Shown: positions 54,601-64,000 of the stretch, piece by piece
How the letters are laid out: each line of letters begins with the position of its first letter
Position numbering within the stretch: position 1 is the first letter of the stretch
From: Diphasiastrum complanatum
Lineage: Eukaryota; Streptophyta; Lycopodiopsida; Lycopodiales; Lycopodiaceae
Direction of reading: 5' to 3'
Length of the DNA: 64,000 bases
NCBI GenBank assembly: GCA_029204225.1
Contig: CM055099.1
Location: 67,297,852-67,361,851, forward strand
Notes under the pieces: model-generated
The model's database searches: none
Told to the model about the DNA's origin: nothing
What the model saw: only the letters and a program-made list of their open reading frames with translations
Position numbers and translations under genes: made by a program

Positions 54601-57144
54601 ATAGGACTGTTGGGAACATCATGCTCCCCATGCAACTGGATCTCTCGGCCTTTATGCTGAAAGCTGAGGGTGTTCTCCTGATAGTTTCTGTGGAGAGAAG
54701 GTCCTAAACTGTAGAGCCAATCTCTCCCGAGAACAATGTCTGTACGATCCAGGTGCATTATCTGAAAGTTTATTTCATCTTGGTACCCCTGAATACTAAG
54801 ATTCAACTTACTTACCATAGTTTCCCATATTCTTTTATCTTCACCCTTAGCTAATGAAACTATGTACCTATGCTGACTAGGTACTTCTAGTAGTTTAAGC
54901 TTTTTAACCAGGGTGTAGTTGATGAAATTATGGGTTACCCCATCATCAACCATAACTCTTACTGACTGGTTACCAACTTTCCCATGCATACGTACTAGGT
55001 CATGCGGCCCAAAGCTGAAGGGTCTCGCTAGCATTGCAGAGGTCAGCTGGCAACAGTGTTCATGATCTTCATGATACACTTTGATCTCGGAAGCTGCCGA
55101 GTCACTGGGGAAACATACAGTCTGAACAAGATGAACTTGTTTTATATCTTTCTTATCTTTTTTAGTGAAAGGCCCCTTGGGACACTGTCTGACTGTGTGT
55201 CCCTTGCCCATACACACAAAGCACAAACGTTCTTGTTTGGCTTTCTCAAAATCATCTGGTTTTAAGGGCTGTATGAGTGAAGGGCGTTTCTGAGGAGCTT
55301 CACCTTTAAATTTATCTTGGTTCTTTCTTTTTAAAAATTTCTTTTTAAATTGAAAGCCTTTCTGAGGAGGCTGCTCAGAAAGTGGCTGCTATCTCACCCT
55401 CTTCCTACCCACTGAATCATCATAGATTTGAGCATATCTGAGAGCTTGCTCAAGGGTAGTAGGCGAGTTTCTCTGGACCTCTACTTTATATTCATCTTTG
55501 AGGCCACGGACAAATCCCCTAATTTAATCATCCATATGTTTAATCTTTAAAATTGCTTCTCGATACTGTGAGATATATTGGATGAGGGACTTGTCCATTA
55601 CTGTTCTTTCCCAGGCTTCCCAGGCTCTATCAAGTTCATTTTCTGGTAGAAATTCTCTTAGGAAAGCTTCTTCAAAAGCTTTCCATGACCGGGGAGTCTG
55701 CCCAATCTCCTGGAGATTTAACCACCACTTATAGGCCATAGGCCCTAAGGAAAGACTGGTCTCAATAGCTTGCAAATGGTCAGGGGTCTGTTTAAGAGCA
55801 TGAATGTTCTTCCATTTGCTGAGGAAGGTTTGTAGAATATCTGCATTTCTATCCTTCTCTTCCCCATTAAAAGTAGGAGGCTTTAAATCTTTAAAAACAC
55901 TGGGGTGAGATCGTAAAGTCTCACCCGAAACTGATGAAAGTGGAGAAGGGGATAACTGAGAAGTGGAGGGAAGGCTTCCTTTCGCGGAACTCAAAATCAA
56001 GCTTTTGAGTTCGGCGAATGAGTCGTCCACATTGGACTTGAAATTGGCTAATGCCAACTTCAGTTCATCCACTTCTGTTACCAATTGGAGAAACTGCTCC
56101 TTGGTAACCAGTTTGTCGAGTTCTTCGGCGAACTGTTCCTGTTCTTCCAATTCCATTGGTTCCTTCCCTTTTCTGTAAGCCAAGGCTTCTGTTTCAAGTT
56201 CGTCGAAGCCTCTCTCCGGGCGTTGATCAGGTCCCTGAGGAGTGGTCATCTTCGGAACTGAAAGAGAGGTACCTTAACTTCTGAAGGAAAAAAAGTCTTA
56301 AAAGACTAATTTATAACTGTACAAGGGAAAGGAAAGATGACTTAGCTGTTTATGAGGACTGTACTTCCACAGAGAGAATCAAGAAAAGCCCTTTCAGCTC
56401 TTCCTCCACTGCTTTCAGATCTGCTGTCTGGAAAAATCAGAGATCAGGGTACCAAGAAAAAGAAACAAACTTCTGATTGTCTTGACCCCTTCCCTCGCTG
56501 TCTGAGGTGTATACTTTTTGCTCCAAAATTTCCGTTTTAGAACCCGAAAACAGCTGCAAACTTGTGGTTTCTGCCAAAGACCTTCCTCGCTGCCAGGGTA
56601 GTGGTCAATCTGTCTTCAAAATCAGATTTGAAGAGTTGAAAACAATGGAAAAAATCTGATTTGGGTCTTTGAGGACCCTCGCTGTCTGTCTTCCAGAACT
56701 GTGGCTCCAAAAAATCGGGATTTGGGGCCTAACCTCCCTGGAAAATTCTGATTTGAAGTGTGCTTCTCCCTCGCTGCCAGGCAAGTAGCCTCCCTGCTCA
56801 AAATCCCTACGATTTGAGGCTCACCTCTCTTGCAAAAGGTCAGATGCTTCAAGAACCCACAGCGCTGGATCTGTATATTTCTCCCTCTCCAGATTCCGCT
56901 CAGATCTTAGTAATTTCCTTTTGTAAATCAGAACTAGATCATCTATACTACAGCGATGGATCTATGCTACAGTAGAGTTCTGATTTTTTCCTCAGATGGC
57001 TTGGAATTACACTGAAATTTCCAGGTTAGATAGCTGTCTCTACAACGATTTCTCTCCTCTAAGCCTTTCTGAAAATCTCCAAGATCTTTCCTATCTTCTG
57101 ATAGCTTTCTTTACTGCTGCTCCTGAACTCCCTAGGATGGAGAT

Positions 57145-57157
57145 GGCTCTGATACCA
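57145..57157 (-). promoter_or_regulatory. Primer-binding site of element A
   Basis: Minus strand TGGTATCAGAGCC, complementary to the 3' end of initiator Met tRNA, one base inside the 5' LTR. Confidence 0.9.
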
Positions 57158-57158
57158 G

Positions 57159-57516
57159 TGTAATAGATCCTAACACCACAGTAGGGCAAACACTAACTGA
57201 TCCACCCAACCTTGCCTACTTCCTGATATAGAGTAAGCCCCTCCTAGCCCAGTGTGAGGACTAGTAGCATGTTACTGCCAAGTGTCGGCCACGTGGCACT
57301 GACGTGGCTGACTGCACGTCGGGACCCAACTGGGGGCCCTATCCTGCTGACAGGGTCCCTAGGCTGTGTTAGGCCCGCCATGGCTATGGATCGTGCTGGG
57401 GCACACTACTCACACTGTCTTGCCCTGTTGGTCATGTACGCTGGACACGACCCTGACTGTGGTATCTGACCTGTCTGTGTTCCCTAGGGTTCGGCACTGG
57501 TTACGAGCTCATAACA
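57159..57516 (-). repeat. 5' LTR of element A
   Basis: 358 bases. Flanking five bases are ATTCT (51103-51107) and ATACT (57517-57521), a target-site duplication with one mismatch. Confidence 0.95.
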
Positions 57517-58027
57517 ATACTGAACACCAAATGGAAGGACACGAAACTCATACAAACCTAAATGAGTACGAAATGTAGTCTTATGCTCATCAGAAGGACG
57601 CATCCTAATTTGGTAGTATCCATAACGTAGGTCAATTTTGGAAAAGATGGAAGAAGTGCCAAGCTGATCAAAAAGGTCATCCATGTGAGGCATAGGATAC
57701 TGATTACGAATAGTAAGCTTGTTTAAGGCACGATAGTCAATGCAAAGGCGTTTGGTTCCATCTTTTTTGGCAACAAGGAGGACAGGAGTACCAAAGGGAC
57801 TATGGCTAGGAACAATGAGGCCCTGACGTAAAAGGGAAGCAATCTGGAGCTGAACCTCATCATGTTCAAATTTAGACATACGATATGGAGCACGAGAGGG
57901 TGGGGTAGCACCACGAATAAGATCAATAAAAATGGTGGCAGAGACGTAGGTTCTAAAAAGACAACAAAATACTGATGCAATAAGTCAGAAATCACCTGAG
58001 GAAGAGGACCCATGGATGGAGCAGAAG

Positions 58028-58092
58028 GAGCAGCAACTGATGTACTCTGAATGATAAGAAGAGCAACTGATGTACTCTGAATGATAAGAAGA
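58028..58092. repeat. 30-bp tandem duplication in element B2
   Basis: The unit gcaactgatgtactctgaat and following gataagaaga occur twice in succession. Confidence 0.8.
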
Positions 58093-60374
58093 GCTGCACC
58101 CTGAGCCTTTGGCAGGCTACACATAAACTGCTTCCCGGTAACCAACTGATAGTCACCCTGGGAATCAATACCAGAAAGTAAATGATGTCGACTAGCATGT
58201 GTAAAAGATAGTATCTGCTGAGAAAGATCCACAACAACAATACCAAGTGAAGAAAACCAGTCTGCACCAAGAATAATGTCATAGCGCTTCAGAGGAATAA
58301 TATAAAAATCTGCCTGTCCAGAGAAGTCACCAATGCTATAGTCCAAGCCTTGAAACATCTGAGAGCTGATAAAAGAATGTGAGCTAGCAGCCTCGACACT
58401 GAGAGACTGTGTAGCAGAAATAGGTGTAGCACGAATCCTAGTGGAAATGTAACTGCTAATAAATGAATGTGTACTGCCAGTATCCACCAAAGCAATATAC
58501 GCTTGCGGAAGCAGGATCATCAAGAAGCGGGTCAACCGGCTCATCAACAGAATGTGGGTCAGGAATATCAAGAATCTGGATATAAACATCAGAATCATCA
58601 GGAGTAAGAGCCTCACGGTAAAAAACAGCAGTAGGAGGACCAGGAGACTGTCGGCAATCACGGGCTAGATGATCTGGATTCTTACAACGATAACAGAGTC
58701 GCTTCTGCTGAATCTCAGCGAACTCTGCGGCTGAATAACATCAAACAAAGGCATGACTAGGTGTAGGAGGGCGAGGAGGAACGGTAGTAGAAGAAGCCAA
58801 AGTAGGAGAAGTAGTGGAATGAGAACGAAAAAAACGAGAAGAAGTGGATAACTCAGGATACTTATGCTGCAAGGTAGTAGCCAAGGACATAGCATCTGAG
58901 AGAGTAGGAGGCCGAAAAGATGAGACATCATATCGTAAGAAGCCTCTAAGACCGACAATAAAACATTAAATAAGCTCTGTAGGATGAAGATCAGTAAAAA
59001 GGTAGGAAAGCTCAGTAAACTGATCAATATAAGCAATCAAATCACTAGTATGGCGAAGACTACGAAACAGATCACGTTGGCGAACCAACCACTGTGGGTC
59101 ATCATATCCATACAAAGATCATTACGAAAAGTAGGCCATATATGTAACCCCTCATGAGTAGGCTCAGAGCGATAGACACGCCACCAAGTCTGAGCTCGAC
59201 CATCTAAATGTAATGCAGCCAACTGCACTTTCTGGGTGTCAATCTTGGGATACATAAGAAAATAGGTCTCTAATTTAGAGAACCAACTTTCCAAGATATT
59301 TCCGTCAGACGAACCGGAATAAGTAGTAAGCTGGATGCGATGATGAAAATCACGAGCAAAATGGGGCTCATGATTACTTGAAAAAGTAGGAGAAGGAAAT
59401 CCTGGTGGTGCGGAGGGAAATCCTGGTGGTGGTACAAAAGACCCGAAAGGAGACCCATAAGGACTAGCACTATATGAAGGGAGACCAAACGTACTACCAA
59501 ATGCACCTCCTGAAGATGGAGATGGAGCAGGAGCAGGCGTACTCAAAATAGGAAATAAAGGTGCTTTACCAGGACGATGAAGAATGTCTGGGGGGGTGGT
59601 ATCCCCTCGTGGTAGGATAGTCTCAAGGCTAGAAAGAACACAATCAATACGACTCTCAAGATGATCCATGTGGGCATCAATATGTGTAAAACGATCATCT
59701 AAAGAGCTCCGCGGTGGGTCTTCTAATGAAGAAGTTGCCATAGGGACTTAAGGAAGAGACAAAACCCGAGGGAGAGGACGTTTGTTGTCACCCCAACTTA
59801 GTCAAACTTCCAAAATCACCAAAAATGGCACAAAAACAGCCAATCAAGATGGATGATAATCAGAAAATAAGGGGCTGAGAAAGTAGAATAATGGACAGCA
59901 AATGTGCAAGGCCAATAAGTAGAAGGGTTCTAACAAAATGGAAAAAGGAAGGAGGAGGGTGCGAGGCAGCAAAATGACAAATATGAGAAGGAAATAGGGG
60001 GCTGTCAAATGGGCGCAAGCAATACCTGGGTGGGTGTTGATCTTTCGTCCAATCAGTAGTGCCAACAAAGAGAGGTAAAAGCTGAAGATATGACAGAATA
60101 GATGCGCCAACCAGCCCCCAATCCGAATACTCAACTCGCGCCAAAAAGCTGAAAAAAGTGTTGAAAGAGGGCGCTAGACAGCCGACAAATAATCAGCAAA
60201 ATAAGCAGCAAGTCGATGGAGAAATCCGTCGAGAATGGTGAGATAATAGGGTGTTGGGCAGCAACTACCAAGATCCACAATATGCTGAAATAAGTAGGCT
60301 GGAAAAGGTGCTAAAGTAAGGCACCGATCGGCCTCCAATCAATAGCCGAAACGGACAGCAAGTCGGTGAAGAGA

Positions 60375-61400
60375 ATTGCCTCCTCAATGATAGTACGTAG
60401 GGTGAGGACATGATCAAAAGTGCTATAACCCCGGCGGAAGCCAGCCTGGCCAGTCACATACAATAGTCGAGAATCAACCTCTGCCGTAACAAAGTTTTGG
60501 AGAATATTGGCATACAACTTGACCATGGTATGAGCAATCATAATAGTGCAATAGTTGTGGACATTCATGGCATCGCCTGCTTTAAGAATGGGGTGAAGGA
60601 GATTGGTGGCCCAAGGTATGGGGAAACCATCAATGACAGAGCGCTACCCAAGCCTCCTTTTTGACACATGCCTTGACTACCGCTACTCATGCCATTGCGC
60701 CCTTTCGCCGCTTCTCTTCTCATCGTCGTACCATAATAAATGGTATCACAACGACTGTTCTTTCTTCCAGAAATATGTCGAGTTCCTCAAAATCTCCAAT
60801 TCTACACGTTCTTCTTCTGCAGAAAAGCAGCTTCCTTCTCTTCTCCGCAAAAAGAAAGTGGCCTACCTTTCTTCCTGTTCCTCCTGCCTCCTTCGCTCCC
60901 TCCACTCTGCTTCCTCGGCTACTTTTTGGAAGATCTTTCTTCATAAGCCCCTATCCATTGCACCCATCCTTCTTCAATCCTGGGTCGACTATGCAACCAA
61001 CCTATACACAACTGTTCACCCTTCCATCTCTCTTTCTTCTCGTCCTACCCACTGTGACCTCTTTGCTCCTGACATGGTTGAAGCCACCATCTGCAAACTC
61101 AAGAACAATCGTACATTTGACATTCACCTCCTTTCAGCCGAGCTCCTCAAACCAGTGCCAAACTCACCTCGGGACTTGGCACTAGGGAGAAGGAGAGGTA
61201 GAGCAGAGAGTGATCAGCAAGGACCGAGGTAGACATGGTGAAGGATGCCAGGCGGGGCAATAAAGCAGGAGATGCAATGAAATAGTCCACTACGTTGTGA
61301 CCGCCACCAAATGGGTGGCAAGTATATGCAGAGGAGGATGGCCACTGAAGAAGGCTTAGAAATGTACTCATTCAGCGAGGAGATGTTCTCGGGAGTGGTG
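60375..61400 (-). mobile_element. LINE ORF2 fragment with internal inversion
   Basis: Three consecutive ORF2 pieces. On the minus strand, 61160-61400 encodes the C-terminus of an AP-like endonuclease (GGHNVVDYFIASPALLPRLA, then LADHSLLYLSF). On the plus strand, 60640-61160 encodes the linker between endonuclease and RT (SWVDYATNLYTT, LFAPDMVEATICKLKNNRTF, SAELLKP). On the minus strand again, 60375-60636 encodes RT motifs 1-2 (GFPIPWATNLLHPILKAGDA, QAGFRRGYSTFDHVLTLRT). The middle piece sits where it belongs but is flipped. The element is truncated where it meets the B2 leader at 60374. The minus-strand ORF up to 61603 may be its upstream part. Confidence 0.7.
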
Positions 61401-61763
61401 TGCCACGTGTAGGTGTGGCATGTGTCTCCCATAGTAGCTGAGGACGAAGCAGCGACCTGTGGCGATCGAGCGCTGATAGAATCAGTAGGCATGGTGGACG
61501 CAATTTCCAAAGTACGAAGACGTTTCCGAGAGCTTGTAGACATAAACTTTTTAGCACGCTTTGTGCGCAAGACAAAGCCTGGAGGCAGGCGAAACGAAGC
61601 CATAGTATGATTTGCAAGAGATAGATGAGAGAGGAAGCAAAACCCTAATCAAGCAGTTTTACGGAAATGAGCGTAACTTTTTCATACGAAGTCCGATTGA
61701 CCCGAAAATTGATTCAGATCAAAGGTAAGACAGAGCACTACGCAGTCGTCAGCCTGTACTTGC
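61401..61763. other. Unassigned, possible LINE upstream part
   Basis: A minus-strand open frame starts at ATG 61603 (MASFRLPPGFVLRTKRAKKF) and runs towards the endonuclease piece. Whether it belongs to the LINE is unclear. Confidence 0.3.
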
Positions 61764-61793
61764 AGTACGGTACGGATCCGTACGGGCTGTACT
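61764..61793. repeat. GTACGG palindrome cluster
   Basis: agtacggtacggatccgtac followed by gggctgtact forms a near-palindrome centred on GGATCC, with three TACGG words. It resembles the motif clusters seen at hAT ends elsewhere in the window. Confidence 0.5.
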
Positions 61794-61979
61794 TATTTTA
61801 CAAACTGCGAAAATTTTGAGATCAAGAAAAATCAAATTTTCAAGACACAAACTGTTGAGGATCGATTGCAAAAGGATAGCAGCAATGAAATCTTGAGAAA
61901 TAAGCTTAGAGTAGCTAAAAGTGATGCAAGAAAGTGTCAACATAAAAGGTAGATCTAGCCACAAAGAAAGCTCGAAAGA

Positions 61980-61981
<2 letters not shown>

Positions 61982-62017
<36 letters not shown>
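61982..62017. repeat. (GA)n, LINE tail on minus strand
   Basis: About 17 GA units, i.e. (CT)n tail when read with the LINE. Confidence 0.9.
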
Positions 62018-62020
<3 letters not shown>

Positions 62021-62660
62021 TATTGATTTTTCCATGCCAAAAGGCATATAAGACCAGTAAGAGTACATGTCAAGTATGTGGTAACCATGGGAACGTATAT
62101 AAACGTCTCCAAGAAAAAACTACGCATAAAAGATGAACAATATAACTGTAAACTACAAATTGCAAGTTGTCCATAAATGGGAGCAAAATAACTGCTAAGA
62201 ATAGAGTCATATCATCTTTTCAGATCTTCTGAAACACAAAATGGATCACAAGTTGGCTGTCCACCTTGTAAAATCATAAGCTTTCATCATTCATCTCCTA
62301 TGACAATATCCCAAACCTCAGCATATTCCAAAACGTCTTGCATTTCAAACTTCTGAACTTGATAGTTAGTACCATCAAGCTTTTGGCTCTCATGCAATAA
62401 CATAGAAGTACTCATCCTTAGCCATTATGAACGTTAGATTGACTGCTGAGAATCTAAACTTAAACAACAATCAAATAACAAAGTTTCCAATCTAGAAAAC
62501 AATAAAGAACATTCAATCTGCCCCTCTTGGCTAGCGCCCAAAATCAGCAGCAAAGTATGGATGGAGATCTGTCTAAAAAGAGATTTAGCACTGGTTTCTC
62601 TCTCTAGAATCAGCAGTATGTTAATTTCTCTCAAATTATGCAATTTCTTAGATATAAAAG
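61982..62660 (-). mobile_element. LINE 3' end on minus strand
   Basis: Reading the minus strand: AT-rich 3' UTR, a perfect ATGCC-TTTT-GGCAT hairpin (62034-62047), AATAAA (62019-62024), then (CT)n (61982-62017). The last 60 bases are nearly the same as those of LINE-a (tgccttttggcatggaaaa). The 5' limit is uncertain and no ORF2 was recognised. Confidence 0.6.
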
Positions 62661-63115
62661 CTCCTATAGGATCCCTATACGTGGGCATGGCACATGACTT
62701 GCTTTGATATCATGATAGAAAGCTATAATCTCGACTTAGACTAATAGCATTCAAGCATAACGCAAAGAGAGAATACAACAGAAGAGAAAATTGCAATAGT
62801 TGATGGTATAATGAGTGAATTCCCAATGGGGAATAACTATGACATATAGCTATACAATGACTCTGCAATTCACATATAACCAAGAGTCAGGGAACTTGGA
62901 AAGCAAAACAACATCTTGGACAGGAATGCCAAATGTGCATGCAAATTGGCGCGCGTCAGTCCTAACCATGTTGGCGGAGAACAGGATGATATCTTGCCTC
63001 AAGATACAAGTATGCGAAGGATGAAGCTAGGATGCGGCGGTATGGGATGTCATAGCTTGTTGGAGGCCTCAGCATGCTTGATGGTGGTCTATAGCTCCAA
63101 TGCACGAGGGTGAGC

Positions 63116-63513
63116 ATTGAAGAGTACTGCCTATTTTATACCTTTGGCTAAGCATAAAAGTTATTATAAGTTGTACATTATTCATGGGGCATGTTATTTA
63201 TTAACTACATGGGGCCCCTGATTGTAACTTAACTAAGTTGGTGCAAGTGGCCCACATGGCCAAGTAGCTCACCCATATGGTTGCCACCTATACATTCCAT
63301 GCATGTGCATGAGGTGCTTGCCTCATAGAGGTCTTGGAGGACCCACGCCCTTCTCTCTCATACTAGCAATACATTCTGTCTTCTTACTTTTAGTGTTTCC
63401 AAGTGCTTAAGCAATTTCCCTTGGGTTTAATGTTTTCCAAAGCTAACTTTCTCAAGCTTCAAGGTTGATCTAATATTGCAATTAAGATACTCCATAAGTC
63501 TTGCAATTTATCA
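63116..63513 (+). repeat. 5' LTR of copia element E
   Basis: About 398 bases ending ...caatttatca just before the primer-binding site. Homologous to 43317-43718 (inverted). Confidence 0.8.
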
Positions 63514-63528
63514 TGGTATTAGGGCAGG
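63514..63528 (+). promoter_or_regulatory. Primer-binding site of copia element E
   Basis: TGGTATTAGGGCAGG, a diverged match to the initiator Met tRNA complement TGGTATCAGAGC, immediately after the LTR. Confidence 0.65.
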
Positions 63529-64000
63529 TTGTGTTGCCTGTGAGTCTAAGCCTTTTCCATGCCCTCAACAGTTCATAGATACTAAGTAATAAACAAAATC
63601 ATATCATCGGATAAGATGGCATTGACATAGCAATTCCTATCAAAGACCTAATGATTTTCCACAATCAACAATAGATGCCTTGTGGTGCCCTCCTACAATT
63701 GACGCTTGCTATTGATATTCTTGTACAAGAAAGTGGTGAATGAATTTCAAACACAAAGCCGTCAAACGAGCCCAATAAAGGCTATTAGAACTTTAGATGC
63801 CCTAAAGGGAGGTCACCTATACACACGATAATCAATTCATATATAGCAACCAAGTGCAAAAGTACGATATATCATCAACCCGATAGTGACCTGAAGTTTG
63901 GATATACTAGTCCAGTCTAAAAAAGTAAGGCTTGTGCAGCAAGCCTCAGTTGCATATAGTGCTATACAAGCGACCATAGTATCAAAAAGTTGACACTTAT

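Larger units (their letters stand above)
51108..57516 (-). mobile_element. Ty3/gypsy chromovirus (element A), nearly complete
   Basis: A 6.4-kb minus-strand element with both LTRs, primer site and polypurine tract. Order: gag (about 55520-56249, DRAWEAWERTVMDKSLIQYI); CCHC knuckle (CFVCMGKGHTVRQC, about 55188-55226); protease (VMVDDGVTHNFINYTLV and DIVLGRDWLYSLGP, about 54680-54970); RT ([30 protein letters not shown], about 53600-54260); RNase H (ADHESLRYLC, about 53120-53300); integrase with zinc-binding H-H-C-C (about 52600-52760) and core (MDFIVGLPKT, SDRDSKFTGNFWRAVF, about 52000-52530); and a chromodomain-like C-terminus (PEEILDSRETQTRHTLYQEY, about 51510-51640). The chromodomain places it in the chromoviruses. 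It looks nearly whole, with a handful of breaks. LTRs are about 97-98 percent identical by eye. Confidence 0.93.
50252..60374 (-). mobile_element. Ty3/gypsy element B2, carrying nested element A
   Basis: Minus-strand Ty3 element of the same family as B1. From right to left: leader (59742-60374), gag (about 58940-59741, [19 protein letters not shown]), a CCHC knuckle (CYRCKNPDHLARDC, about 58651-58692), protease (ALVDTGSTHSFIS and DIILGADWFSSLGIV, about 58150-58490), and RT ([20 protein letters not shown], 57517-57879). Element A (51108-57516) is inserted here, after which the remaining RT (50722-51107, RKVQAIENWPVP) and the 3' LTR follow. RNase H and integrase are missing, and the 5' LTR is not seen because a LINE abuts at 60375. 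Broken in several places; older than element A. Confidence 0.85.
63116..64000 (+). mobile_element. Ty1/copia element E, 5' end (runs off window)
   Basis: The 5' LTR (63116-63513) in plus orientation, followed by a primer-binding site and about 470 bases of leader to the window end. No coding sequence has started yet. The LTR is the same family as element F at 43317-43718, but in opposite orientation. Completeness cannot be judged here. Confidence 0.75.

Noticed and set aside
58289-59036. Leu-rich minus-strand ORFs resembling membrane proteins
   Set aside because: They are alternative frames of the gypsy B2 gag-to-protease region, whose real frames carry the zinc knuckle and protease motifs.
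62690-62720. Primer-site-like TGATATCAAAGC on the minus strand
   Set aside because: No LTR-like repeat or coding sequence could be tied to it.

Overview
The window is nuclear DNA of a land plant with a repeat-rich genome and long introns. Only fragments of three host genes are visible. The best identified is a plant-type organellar asparaginyl-tRNA synthetase, which points firmly to a plant. The intron sizes (one of about 10 kb), the mix of Ty3 and Ty1 elements and the many (CT)n tracts would fit a fern, lycophyte or gymnosperm, but the sequence does not settle the lineage.

Layout. 1-1.2 kb: last exon of an unidentified plus-strand gene. 2.4-8.1 kb: the last five exons of a second unidentified plus-strand gene; one of its introns holds two LINE derivatives. 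8.1-11.2 kb: no gene, ending in a long (TC)n(GC)n(AC)n microsatellite. 11.3-19.5 kb: a minus-strand Ty1/copia fossil abutting a plus-strand Ty3/gypsy fossil that keeps both LTRs. 19.5-25 kb: unassigned ORFs, a 0.6-kb inverted repeat and a copia RT scrap. 27.1-48.1 kb: eight exons of the AsnRS gene on the minus strand. Its introns are filled with hAT transposase remnants, a gypsy gag fossil, a LINE scrap, a truncated Ty3 element (B1), a truncated copia element (F) and a 707-bp non-autonomous hAT element with perfect 8-bp target-site duplications. 49-64 kb: LINE pieces; a Ty3 element (B2) with a younger, nearly complete Ty3 chromovirus (A) inserted in its RT region; a LINE with an internal inversion; and the start of a copia element whose LTR matches that of element F in opposite orientation.

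Three themes deserve a second look. First, several LINE 3' ends share a short hairpin, an AATAAA and then a (CT)n tract, so much of the CT microsatellite content here looks like LINE tails. Two of these LINEs carry only an ORF1-like gene. Second, hAT biology is represented by tail-to-tail transposase remnants, by a resolved non-autonomous element with palindromic TTCGAA-type subterminal arrays, and by GTTCCGG arrays elsewhere. Third, the AsnRS gene keeps intact reading frames and splice phases across heavily invaded introns. One expected exon was not found, and the 5' exons lie beyond what I could recognise. I did not identify a new multi-gene system. All calls are from reading the sequence; no database search was run.
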